Shown: positions 34,315 through 41,902 of the stretch, piece by piece
How positions within the stretch are numbered: position 1 is the stretch's first letter
Layout of the letters: every line of letters begins with the position of its first letter
Assembly: GCA_041662485.1 (NCBI GenBank)
Contig: JBAZSJ010000024.1
Coordinates: forward strand, 6,971 to 70,970
From: Rariglobus sp041662485
Lineage (GTDB): Bacteria > Verrucomicrobiota > Verrucomicrobiia > Opitutales > Opitutaceae
DNA: 64,000 nucleotides
Direction of reading: 5' to 3'
Translations under genes and position numbers: made by a program
The notes under the pieces: generated by a model
Database searches by the model: none
What the model was told of the DNA's origin: nothing
What the model saw: only the letters and a program-made list of their open reading frames with translations

Positions 34315-34556
34315 CGCGCACCCCCACGAAGCGCAGCGGTTTCGATCTTGGCCCCGCCAGTGCGGCCCTCGAGAAATTCCTCGATCATGCGCCGGGAGTA
34401 GAGCTTGTGTTTGATGCCGGGAACGGCACGAAGCAGACCCTTTTTTTCCAGACGCCAGCGCGTCACGGCTGAGATGCCGAGGAGTGTTTCAACCTCCCCG
34501 CCGTGGTAGGCCAGTTTTTCAACCGCATGGCTTGGGGCGGGTATGTTTGTTATCAT
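34311..34556 (-). CDS. AlpA-like excisionase/HTH regulator
   Basis: 81 residues from ATG 34556 (MITNIPAPSHAVEKLAYHGG); a longer frame to 34706 runs through AT-rich, low-quality coding sequence. EVETLLGISAVTRWRLEKKG is the helix-turn-helix and GIKHKLYSRRMIEEFLEG the wing, as in phage AlpA/excisionase proteins. In Gram-negative phage satellites AlpA sits next to the integrase and drives excision and the downstream operon. Here it heads the five-gene replication operon. Its upstream 215 bp are AT-rich and likely hold the operon promoter. Confidence 0.7.
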   Translation of the reverse strand: MITNIPAPSHAVEKLAYHGGEVETLLGISAVTRWRLEKKGLLRAVPGIKHKLYSRRMIEEFLEGRTGGAKIETAALRGGAR

Positions 34557-34772
34557 GGTATAGCGTTGGTTTTCATCTGACGCCACGACTATACGGAGAT
34601 TTTCATTAGCCCTTTTTCGCGTTTCCAAAACACCCATCCAAATTTCCAAACGACGATAAAATCGGGGCGCAAAAAAACGGGTGATGGCGTCAAAACGCCA
34701 AAGCACCCGCTAAGATTTCCAGTGTTTTTTATTGACCGGTATTTTTGCTTTATACCACCACCTATCAAAAAA

Positions 34773-35219
34773 TCACGGGGACTTCATTCTGCTCTTCCTC
34801 GGGCTACTGCTGCGCAACTTAATCTCCCCTGCGATGTTTTCATGAATGCATTTAAAGCATCCTTTCTGCTGAAGCGCCTTTTTCCAAATCTGTTCGAATT
34901 CACTCGCATTCAGCACTTCACGCATATATTTTTTAAGCGTCTTGCCCGTTACCCCAAGCTCCGCCTTGAGATCCTCTAGTGACCACATGGTTGGCACGTG
35001 GACATTATTCCACATGGCCCCCTGACACGTAAGCAGAAGCTGCTTCGCGCGTAGGATTGCCGAATCATCTGAGCTTCCAGCGGCTGCAAATGGAGCGGCG
35101 ATAATCGCGAGATGGATAGCACCGGGAAAGGAATTAAGGGCAAAAGCCCGATCCCCACGACTGGGATCATTCACTCCGGGCATTTCAGCGAGTTGGGGAC
35201 TGCTTTTTTTGGGACTCAT
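34773..35219 (-). CDS. Hypothetical regulator next to the integrase
   Basis: 148 residues. The N-terminal half is low complexity; ~85-115 (WSLEDLKAELGVTGKTLKKY, REVLNASEFEQIW) resembles a helix-turn-helix. CFKCIHENIAGEIKLRSSSP is a basic tail. AT-rich relative to neighbours. It lies 6 bp after the integrase stop and may be co-transcribed with it. No family recognised. Confidence 0.55.
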   Translation of the reverse strand: MSPKKSSPQLAEMPGVNDPSRGDRAFALNSFPGAIHLAIIAAPFAAAGSSDDSAILRAKQLLLTCQGAMWNNVHVPTMWSLEDLKAELGVTGKTLKKYMREVLNASEFEQIWKKALQQKGCFKCIHENIAGEIKLRSSSPRKSRMKSP

Positions 35220-35225
35220 AATGTT

Positions 35226-36395
35226 TCAAAAGTTCACCTTCTCCATCTGAGCAATTGAGTGCGGGCGCCGGTGATGGGCGTAGGTCTTCATCAACAGCGC
35301 CCCGCCGTCGGCATGGCCCAACCACGCGGCAACGGTCGGGATGTCCACGCCAGCTTCGATGCAGGTAGTGGCGAAAGCATCGCGCAAATCGTGATGCGTG
35401 AGGCGCGGAGATCCAACCTTGGCGCAGGCTCGGTCAAGACTCAGCTGCGCCTCATTGACGGCCAATACGGGAGAGGCGGGGTCAATGTATGGCTTTCCAT
35501 CGATTGCCACCTCTGCGGCCTTCTGGCGTCTCGCCAGGATGCGCTCCAGAAGTTCACGGGTGGACTTGCTCAACGGCACTTCACGGGTTGCGGCCTCTGT
35601 CTTCGTTCCCCGCACGCGAATAATACCGCGCACGGTGTCCACGTCTTGCCAGCGCACGCCGGCGGCTTCACCTTTGCGGCACCCGGTGAAGGCGAGGAAC
35701 CGGCAGAAGTCGGCAATTTCCACCCCCCACCCTCCCCGCCTGTTTGAATTTTCAATCTCCGCGTAAATTTCGTGAAGCTTCGACACGTCGGGTAGATCCG
35801 GCTTACGCGGCTTGTCTTTCGCCTTCACTCCGCGAGCGGAAAGCACGTTGCCGTGCAGCGCGCCCGCTTCAACGGCCATGTCGATCATCTTGCGTAGCGC
35901 GTCCACCGCTTTGTTGAATCGGCCAGAGGAACGACCGGCGGTCTTCAGTGATTCGTTTTTTGCCCCCGGCGGTTTGAATCCGGTGCCAACCGTCAAAACG
36001 CGATCCCGCCACTTCTCAACTGATGCGCGGGTGATTTCGTCGGGGCGCAGATCACTGAATCCCGCCCACGTTTTTTCGATGAAGTCGATATTCCCTAGAT
36101 ACACATTTCGTGTCCGCTCTCCAATGTCGGCTCGATCTTTTACGCGCTGACGGTGAAGCGTGAGCAGATCACGCATTTTGGAAACTCCGGCCTTGGTATT
36201 TGCGGCAGCCTTACGTCCACGCTCGTTGCGAGCCTTGTGCTCGGCAAACCGAGTGCGGGCCACCTCCAGCAAATCCGTTTCGAGCGGGATAAACTTTGTC
36301 TTGCCGCCGGCCGAAAATCTCCCGTAGTAACGCCCTCCCCTATGCCTGAGAAGGCCGGGGGTTTTAGTTCTTTGCCATGTCTTCGGAGTAATCAT
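35226..36395 (-). CDS. Tyrosine-family integrase
   Basis: 389 residues. There is an N-terminal arm-binding domain (~10-45), a SAM-like core-binding domain (~65-185) and a catalytic domain with the full set of residues: R240 (TGCRKGEA), K265, H335 and R338 (THHDLRDAF), H361 (WLGHAD) and nucleophile Y372 (MKTYAHH). It catalyses recombination between attP and the tRNA-Lys site. It reads away from attR, ending ~1.3 kb from it, with 99 bp between its ATG and the attR repeat. That gap holds a pair of ACTGTGAAA motifs that may be arm sites. Confidence 0.95.
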   Translation of the reverse strand: MITPKTWQRTKTPGLLRHRGGRYYGRFSAGGKTKFIPLETDLLEVARTRFAEHKARNERGRKAAANTKAGVSKMRDLLTLHRQRVKDRADIGERTRNVYLGNIDFIEKTWAGFSDLRPDEITRASVEKWRDRVLTVGTGFKPPGAKNESLKTAGRSSGRFNKAVDALRKMIDMAVEAGALHGNVLSARGVKAKDKPRKPDLPDVSKLHEIYAEIENSNRRGGWGVEIADFCRFLAFTGCRKGEAAGVRWQDVDTVRGIIRVRGTKTEAATREVPLSKSTRELLERILARRQKAAEVAIDGKPYIDPASPVLAVNEAQLSLDRACAKVGSPRLTHHDLRDAFATTCIEAGVDIPTVAAWLGHADGGALLMKTYAHHRRPHSIAQMEKVNF

Positions 36396-36426
36396 GTCCT
36401 TTCTTATGGTTTCAGCGTTAGCCCGC

Positions 36427-36453
36427 TAAAACTGTGAAATTGACTGTGAAATG
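36427..36453. other. Candidate integrase arm-type sites, right end
   Basis: AACTGTGAAATTGACTGTG is the right-end counterpart of 24078-24104, with the same 12-bp spacing between ACTGTGAAA copies. The embedded TTGACT could also serve as a -35 box for the tRNA gene 50 bp downstream, but no good -10 follows. Confidence 0.55.
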
Positions 36454-36493
36454 AAGCAATAGCAGAGTCCTAAGTCATTAGTTCCGATGGATA

Positions 36494-36532
36494 TGGGTCG
36501 ATAGCTCAACGGTAGAGCAGCATCCTTTTAAG
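36494..36532 (+). repeat. attR: 39-bp direct repeat inside tRNA-Lys
   Basis: Identical to 23917-23955. It ends in the 3' side of the anticodon loop; the rest of the tRNA continues into host sequence. Confidence 0.9.
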
Positions 36533-36569
36533 TTGTTGGTTCCGGGTTCGAATCCCGGTCGACCCACCA
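36495..36569 (+). tRNA. tRNA-Lys (anticodon UUU)
   Basis: A 75-nt cloverleaf with encoded CCA. Acceptor is GGGTCGA/TCGACCC. The D arm is GCTC..GAGC and the anticodon loop CTTTTAA. The T arm is CCGGG TTCGAAT CCCGG. The anticodon stem has one U-U mismatch and one G-U pair. Its 5' half is supplied by the integrated element, so the 5' flank and promoter are element DNA. Confidence 0.95.
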
Positions 36570-36709
36570 TCCGAAGCAGTTGCGCAAGAGGCGCGTTGCC
36601 TGACCGATATCCCGGTTAACCACCACGCCGAGAATCCGCTCCCAACCCATGCCGAAGCGTCGGCGCACATTTCCTTGCCCAAGGCCTGATCGTTTGTGCT
36701 AGTGGATGC

Positions 36710-37606
36710 ATGGCCCTGCTCGCCAAAGGCGTCGATTACTTCGGGACGGACGGATTTCCAGTCACCGTGCGCCGAGTCAAAACCGAACCGGACGGACGCC
36801 CTTCGCACCCCAGCGACGTCACCGAAATCGACCATTATCATGATTTCAGTGAACTCGTGCTGGTTCTAGGCGGACGCGGGCGCCACGCGCTCGAAGACGA
36901 GTCGTTTCCCGTTTCGGCCGGCAACGCATTTGTCGTCCAAGGCCGGCAGGTGCACAGCTTTCGAGACCGCGATGGACTCGTGCTCGTCAATGTCATGTAT
37001 GATCCGGCGCGCCTGCCACTGCCGTCCGGCCTGTTGCGCCGGCTGCCGGGTTACAGCGCACTCTTCATGCTGGAGCCAACGTTCCGCAGCACGCACCGGT
37101 TTTCCAGCCGCCTTCAACTCGACCGCAAAGATCTCGGCGCCGCCGAGGCGCTGACCGAGCGCATCGAGCTGGAATCGGCACAGACGCGTCCCGGCCATGA
37201 GGCCGTGCTGCTGGGGCTGCTCATCGAGCTGATGGTTTTTCTCTCGCGGCGCTACGGCGAAAGCGACGTGCGCGAAAGCCGTGCGTTGCTCGAGATGGGC
37301 AAGCTCATCTCCACGCTTGAACAACGTTTCGGCGAGCCGTGGACACTTGATCAGATGGCCAAACTTGCGAGCCTATCGCGCACGAACCTGCTGCGTGTGT
37401 TTCGCCAGGCCACCGGCAAGTCGCCCATCGATTATCTCATCGGACTGCGCATCGAGGCGGCCAAACGGCTGCTGCGCCAAAGCGAACTTTTGATGACTGA
37501 CATCGCACTCGAAACTGGTTTCGGCGACAGCAACTACTTCGCCCGACAGTTCCGCCTCGTGACTGGGCGCACGCCCACAGCCTTCCGTGGATCGGAGCGC
37601 ACATGA
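36710..37606 (+). CDS. AraC-family transcriptional regulator (likely xylose regulator)
   Basis: 298 residues. The N-terminal cupin (~25-160; EIDHYHDFSELVLVLGGRGR, VQGRQVHSFRDRDGLVL) binds the effector. Two C-terminal helix-turn-helix motifs follow: LDQMAKLASLSRTNLLRVFR and TDIALETGFGDSNYFARQFR. The layout is RhaS-like. It starts 140 bp after the tRNA and is followed on the same strand by xylB and xylA (94-bp and 31-bp gaps), so a role in activating xylose catabolism in response to xylose is the likely reading. The ATG at 36710 is used; another ATG at 36705 is out of frame. Confidence 0.85.
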   Translation: MALLAKGVDYFGTDGFPVTVRRVKTEPDGRPSHPSDVTEIDHYHDFSELVLVLGGRGRHALEDESFPVSAGNAFVVQGRQVHSFRDRDGLVLVNVMYDPARLPLPSGLLRRLPGYSALFMLEPTFRSTHRFSSRLQLDRKDLGAAEALTERIELESAQTRPGHEAVLLGLLIELMVFLSRRYGESDVRESRALLEMGKLISTLEQRFGEPWTLDQMAKLASLSRTNLLRVFRQATGKSPIDYLIGLRIEAAKRLLRQSELLMTDIALETGFGDSNYFARQFRLVTGRTPTAFRGSERT

Positions 37607-37700
37607 CACCTGTCCGATTGTGCTAAAGTTGACGTGATTCTGGTCTTTTTGTGAAGGCGCGCCGGTAGACTTCCTGATAAGCTGACTGCCTCTCCACTCC

Positions 37701-39179
37701 ATGCTCCTCCTCGGACTCGATCTCGGCAGCTCCGCCGTCAAAGCCTCCATTCTTGATGCCGCCACCGGCCGCGTAGTTTCGTCCGCGCAATCGCCGCAGC
37801 ACGAGATGTCTATCTCCGCGCCGCAGCCTGGCTGGGCCGAGCAAGATCCCGCGATGTGGTGGGAACACACCGCGCTCGCCATCCGCGCCGCGCTCGTCGG
37901 ACAAGACGCATCGCAGGTCGCCGCCATCGGCATCTCCTATCAGATGCATGGTCTCGTCACACTCGACGCGAATCACCGGCCCGTGCGCCCCGCGATCATC
38001 TGGTGCGACAGCCGCGCCGTGGAGATTGGCGCCCAGGCCTTCGCGGAACTCGGCACCGCCGCGTGTCTTGGTCGCCTGCTCAACTCCCCCGGCAACTTCA
38101 CCGCGTCGAAGCTCCGCTGGGTCCAGCAAAACGAGCCCGCCCACTTCGCACGTATCCGGAAAATCATGCTCCCGGGCGACTATCTCGCCTTGCGTCTGAC
38201 CGGCGAAGCCCAGACCACCGCTTCCGGCCTCTCCGAAGGCACGCTTTGGGATTTTTCGAAAAACGCGCCCGCCGATTTCCTCCTGCAACATTGGGGAATC
38301 GACCGTGGGCTGCTGTCCGCGCTCACGCCGACCTTCGGCCCGCAAGCCGGTGTGCTCGCTTCCGTCGCCACCGAGCTCGGCCTGCCTGCCGGCATTCCCG
38401 TCGCCTACCGCGCGGGCGATCAGCCCAACAACGCCTTTTCGCTCAACGTCATCAATCCCGGTGAAATCGCCGCGACCGGCGGAACTTCAGGCGTCGTTTA
38501 CGGCGTGACCGATAAACTCGCCTACGATCCGCAGAGCCGCGTCAACGGCTTTGCCCACGTCAACCACACCGCGACCGACCCGCGCGTCGGCGTGCTCCTC
38601 TGCATCAATGGCACCGGCATCCTCTACGCCTGGCTGCGCCGCACGCTCGGCGGTAACTTCTCGTATCCCGAGCTCAACGCCCTCGCCGCCGCCGTGCCCG
38701 CCGGCAGCGAAGGCCTTTCGGTGCTTCCCTTCGGCAACGGCGCCGAACGCATGCTCGGCAACCGCCGCATCGGTTCGCAGTGGAGCGGACTCGATTTCCT
38801 CCGTCACACGCCCGGCCACCTCGCCCGCGCCGCGCAGGAAGGCATCGCGTTCTCCTTCAGCCACGGCATCGCAGGCATGAAGGCCACGGGTCTCACCCCG
38901 AAGAAAATCCGCGCCGGCAAAGCCAATCTTTTTCTCAGCCCCGTCTTCCGTGGCACGCTCGCCGCCACACTTGGCGTGAGCATCGAACTCGTCTGCACCG
39001 ACGGCGCCGCCGGTGCGGCTCGTGGTGCGGGCATTGGTGCCGGCATCTACAAAAAACCGGCCGACGCCTTCAACGGCCTCGAAGTCATCGAAACCATTCA
39101 TCCCAACCCCGTGCTTGTCGGCCCCTGTCAGGAAGCCGCCGCACGCTGGGAAGCAGTGCTTTCCAAAGCTCTTTCATAA
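37701..39179 (+). CDS. xylB: Xylulokinase (FGGY family)
   Basis: 492 residues. The N-terminal FGGY/actin-like fold starts LLLGLDLGSSAVKASILDAA; the substrate loop is ISYQMHGLVTLD; ATGGTSGVVYGV and GNGAERMLGNRRIG are nucleotide-site loops; DGAAGAARGAGIGAGIYK is the conserved C-terminal signature. It phosphorylates D-xylulose to xylulose-5-phosphate. xylA follows 31 bp later. Length matches bacterial xylulokinases (~490). Confidence 0.93.
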   Translation: MLLLGLDLGSSAVKASILDAATGRVVSSAQSPQHEMSISAPQPGWAEQDPAMWWEHTALAIRAALVGQDASQVAAIGISYQMHGLVTLDANHRPVRPAIIWCDSRAVEIGAQAFAELGTAACLGRLLNSPGNFTASKLRWVQQNEPAHFARIRKIMLPGDYLALRLTGEAQTTASGLSEGTLWDFSKNAPADFLLQHWGIDRGLLSALTPTFGPQAGVLASVATELGLPAGIPVAYRAGDQPNNAFSLNVINPGEIAATGGTSGVVYGVTDKLAYDPQSRVNGFAHVNHTATDPRVGVLLCINGTGILYAWLRRTLGGNFSYPELNALAAAVPAGSEGLSVLPFGNGAERMLGNRRIGSQWSGLDFLRHTPGHLARAAQEGIAFSFSHGIAGMKATGLTPKKIRAGKANLFLSPVFRGTLAATLGVSIELVCTDGAAGAARGAGIGAGIYKKPADAFNGLEVIETIHPNPVLVGPCQEAAARWEAVLSKALS

Positions 39180-39210
39180 CCATCCGCCTGCCCACCACTC
39201 ACTACTTCCC

Positions 39211-40539
39211 ATGATCACCACCGGTTCCAAAAGCTACTTCCCCAACATGGGCCGCATCGCCTACGAAGGCCCCGATTCTACCAATCCGCTCGCGTTTCGT
39301 TACTACGATGCAAACCGCGTCGTCGCCGGCCGCCCGCTCGCCTCGTGGCTCCGCTACGCCGTCTCCTACTGGCACAGCTTCTGTGGCAACGGTGGCGACC
39401 CGTTCGGTGCGCCCACGCGTCCGATGCCCTGGCTCTCCGCCGCCGACCCGATCCAGCGCGCCAAGGACAAGGCCGACGCCGCCTTCGAGTTCATCACCAA
39501 GATCGGCGCGCCGTATTACTGTTTCCATGACACCGACATCGTGGACGAGGCCGACACCACGCTCGCCGAGTTCGAGAAGCGCATGGGCGCCATCGTTCCC
39601 TACCTGAAGGAAAAACAAGCCGCCTCCGGCGTGAAACTTCTCTGGGGCACCGCCAACCTCTTCAGCAATCCGCGCTTCATGAACGGCGCGTCCACCAACC
39701 CCGAGTTCTCCATCCTCGCCCGCGCCGGCGGACAGTTGAAAGGCGCGATCGACGCCACCATCGCCCTCGGCGGCGAAGGCTACACGTTCTGGGGCGGTCG
39801 CGAAGGCTACCTCTCGCTCCTGAACACCGATATGAAGCGCGAACGCGAGCACCTCGCCCGCTTCCTCACCATCGGCCGCGACTACGCCCGCGCCCAAGGT
39901 TTCAAGGGCAAGTTCTACATCGAGCCCAAGCCCTGCGAGCCCACCAAGCACCAGTATGACTTCGACGCCGCGACCGTCATCGGCTTCCTGCGCGAGTTCA
40001 ACCTCCTCTCCGACTTCGCCCTCAACATCGAAGTCAACCACGCCACGCTCGCCGGCCACACCTTCCCGCACGAGCTGCAAGTCTCCGCCGACGCCGGCCT
40101 GCTCGGCAGCGTGGACGCCAACCGCGGCGACGTGCAAAACGGCTGGGACACCGACCAGTTTCCCATAGACCCGCTCGAACTCACCGAAGCCATGATGGTC
40201 ATCATCAAGGCGGGCGGTTTCACCCACGGCGGCGTCAACTTCGACGCCAAGATCCGGCGCAACTCGACCGACCTCGAAGACCTCTTCATCGCCCACATCT
40301 CCGGCATGGACGCCTTCGCCCGCGCCGCCATCGACGCGGAGAAGGTGCTGACGAAGTCCGAGATCCCCGGCCTGGTGAAAGCCCGCTACGCGTCCTTCGA
40401 CAGCGGTCAGGGCAAGGCTTACGAAGACGGCAAGCTCACTCTCATCGACCTACACAAGATCGCCCACCAGCAAGGCGAAATCACACCGGCCAGCGGCAAG
40501 CAGGAGCTCTACGAGAGCATCATCCTTCGTCATATCTGA
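39211..40539 (+). CDS. xylA: Xylose isomerase
   Basis: 442 residues from ATG 39211, the expected length for the class II enzyme. The substrate His is in YYCFHDTDIV. Metal ligands lie in GGEGYTFWGGREGY, FYIEPKPCEPTKHQYDFD, IEVNHATLAGH and the DANRGD block. It interconverts D-xylose and D-xylulose in the cytoplasm. With xylB it completes entry of xylose into the pentose phosphate pathway. A longer upstream extension of the frame overlaps xylB and is rejected. Confidence 0.97.
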   Translation: MITTGSKSYFPNMGRIAYEGPDSTNPLAFRYYDANRVVAGRPLASWLRYAVSYWHSFCGNGGDPFGAPTRPMPWLSAADPIQRAKDKADAAFEFITKIGAPYYCFHDTDIVDEADTTLAEFEKRMGAIVPYLKEKQAASGVKLLWGTANLFSNPRFMNGASTNPEFSILARAGGQLKGAIDATIALGGEGYTFWGGREGYLSLLNTDMKREREHLARFLTIGRDYARAQGFKGKFYIEPKPCEPTKHQYDFDAATVIGFLREFNLLSDFALNIEVNHATLAGHTFPHELQVSADAGLLGSVDANRGDVQNGWDTDQFPIDPLELTEAMMVIIKAGGFTHGGVNFDAKIRRNSTDLEDLFIAHISGMDAFARAAIDAEKVLTKSEIPGLVKARYASFDSGQGKAYEDGKLTLIDLHKIAHQQGEITPASGKQELYESIILRHI

Positions 40540-40608
40540 AACCTATTCAGCCGCCTGCTGGATTGGTCCGGCCGTGAGGCTGGCTTGGGGTTGCAAAAAC
40601 CCGCTCGT

Positions 40609-41103
40609 TTACTTCTTTCCCTCGCCTGGCGCGAAGGAGACGTAAACCACGCCGACGATATTGGCGCGGGTCACGCGCGAGCGGTCGTCATTTTCGTTGT
40701 TCAGTCCGCGCACCCGCCAATCTCCGGTCCGCTCGTCGAAACTCACCAGCACGTGCACGACTTGGCGGCCGGCATCGTTCACATAGGCCACTTGCATGCC
40801 CGACTTTAACGCTTCAAAATCGATTTTGCTGAGCACAAGCACCGTTCCCTCGCCGTAGACCGGCAGCATGGATTCGCCGGCACCGATCGCACTCAACCGC
40901 CCTTTTCCCATCGCAACCACGGCCTCGGCATCCCTCCACGCCTGCATCCGTCCCACGTCGGACGCAGGCGTGGCTTTGTCCGCCGGATCGGACGGTCCGC
41001 TCGCGCATCCGGCGCAAATCATCACCGTCAGGCCCGTCAAAATCCCGCGAATGGCGGACACTTTGCTGATTCCCTGAAAAAAGTTGCCGAAGGTGTGAGG
41101 CAC
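40609..41103 (-). CDS. S26B-like (SipW/ER-type) signal-peptidase-fold lipoprotein
   Basis: 164 residues, GTG start. The N-terminal hydrophobic segment ends at a weak lipobox (ICAGC, Cys33). The core has the serine S78 in GAGESMLPV, the beta-strand GMQVAYVNDAGRQVVHVLVS with His117 in place of the lysine of ordinary signal peptidase I, and RGLNNENDD matching the asp-box of ER/SipW-type enzymes. It could be an exported Ser-His peptidase, or an inactive S24/S26 fold. It is unlike LepB encoded at 14456. No substrate is apparent nearby. Confidence 0.6.
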   Translation of the reverse strand: MPHTFGNFFQGISKVSAIRGILTGLTVMICAGCASGPSDPADKATPASDVGRMQAWRDAEAVVAMGKGRLSAIGAGESMLPVYGEGTVLVLSKIDFEALKSGMQVAYVNDAGRQVVHVLVSFDERTGDWRVRGLNNENDDRSRVTRANIVGVVYVSFAPGEGKK

Positions 41104-41221
41104 GTGAGAATACGTATGAACCGAAAAAAATATCGCATCTGGGAGACGCCGCGCTTCTTATGCAAAGCACGGGTTGTGATTTCCCCATCAAACCCCACTT
41201 CACCATTTCCGTCCAGCCCGC

Positions 41222-41869
41222 ATGAAACGCCTCGTCATCATCGAAGATCAGACCGCCATCCGTGAAATGCTCGTCGAGATTCTACGTCTCGACCCCAACT
41301 ACAAGCTCGTGGGGGAAAGCGGAGACGGCCAGAGCGCCCTCAACCTTTGCCTTGAGGTAAAGCCCGATCTTCTCGTGCTGGATGCCAAGCTGCCTGGACT
41401 CAACGGCGTGGATCTGCTCCGCCGTCTTTCCAAGCAGCTCAAGAACGTCCGCGTGCTTGTTTTCTCCGGGCATGAAAACCCCGTTCTCGTCCGGGAGATG
41501 CTCGAAGCCGGCGCCCACGGCTTCGTCGAAAAAACCGCCGGCCTCTTCGAATTCAAGAAAGGCCTCGAGACCGTCGCCAACGGCGGCACCTACTTCGGCC
41601 CGGCCGTCGCCTCGCTTCTTCGCAACGTCGTCGCGAACCCCGCGGCCAGCACCACCGCCGATTTCCTCACCGACCGCGAACGGGAGATTCTCCAGCTCGT
41701 GGCCGAGAGCCACAGCACCAAGGAAATCGCCTCCAAGCTCGGCATCAGCGTGAAGACGGTGGACAACCACCGCACCAATCTCATGCGCAAGCTCAACCTC
41801 CACGACGTCGCGAGCCTCACCCGCTACGCGCTCGAGGTCGGCCTCATCGAGCAGAAGAATCCGCTTTAA
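41222..41869 (+). CDS. Orphan NarL/FixJ-type response regulator
   Basis: 215 residues. The receiver has acidic E8/D9 and phospho-acceptor D54 (LLVLDAKLPGLNG), with Lys in FVEKTAG. A LuxR-type helix-turn-helix follows (LTDREREIL, STKEIASKLGISVKTVDNHR). No kinase gene adjoins it. The nearest kinases (46241, 47863) have their own receiver. A hairpin terminator follows at 41878. Confidence 0.9.
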   Translation: MKRLVIIEDQTAIREMLVEILRLDPNYKLVGESGDGQSALNLCLEVKPDLLVLDAKLPGLNGVDLLRRLSKQLKNVRVLVFSGHENPVLVREMLEAGAHGFVEKTAGLFEFKKGLETVANGGTYFGPAVASLLRNVVANPAASTTADFLTDREREILQLVAESHSTKEIASKLGISVKTVDNHRTNLMRKLNLHDVASLTRYALEVGLIEQKNPL

Positions 41870-41877
41870 GCGGACTT

Positions 41878-41902
41878 CCGGGCGCCTCTGGGCGCCGGGT
41901 TT
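41878..41902 (+). terminator. Terminator between convergent genes
   Basis: GGCGCC / GGCGCC stem with flanking GC pairs, followed by four T residues, in the 33 bp between the convergent response regulator and chelatase genes. Confidence 0.6.

Larger units (their letters stand above)
23917..36532. mobile_element. Integrated phage-satellite-like or remnant-prophage element (~12.6 kb) at tRNA-Lys
   Basis: It is bounded by a 39-bp perfect direct repeat made of the 5' half of tRNA-Lys. A tyrosine integrase lies at the right end, and paired ACTGTGAAA motifs sit just inside both ends. Nearly all genes run leftward. Contents in transcription order: integrase; a regulator; five overlapping genes ending in a RepA/DnaB-like helicase; iterons; HNH nuclease; small terminase; HTH; prohead protease; two unknowns; tape-measure-like; a three-gene overlapping set; HTH; three unknowns including a TerB-BRCT-like protein. 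Large terminase, portal, major capsid, tail sheath or tube, and lysis genes are absent. That fits a satellite using a helper, or a prophage with internal deletions; which one cannot be settled from sequence alone. Confidence 0.85.

Noticed and set aside
39202..40296. Minus-strand frame opposite xylA
   Set aside because: Antisense shadow, Gly/Val-rich.
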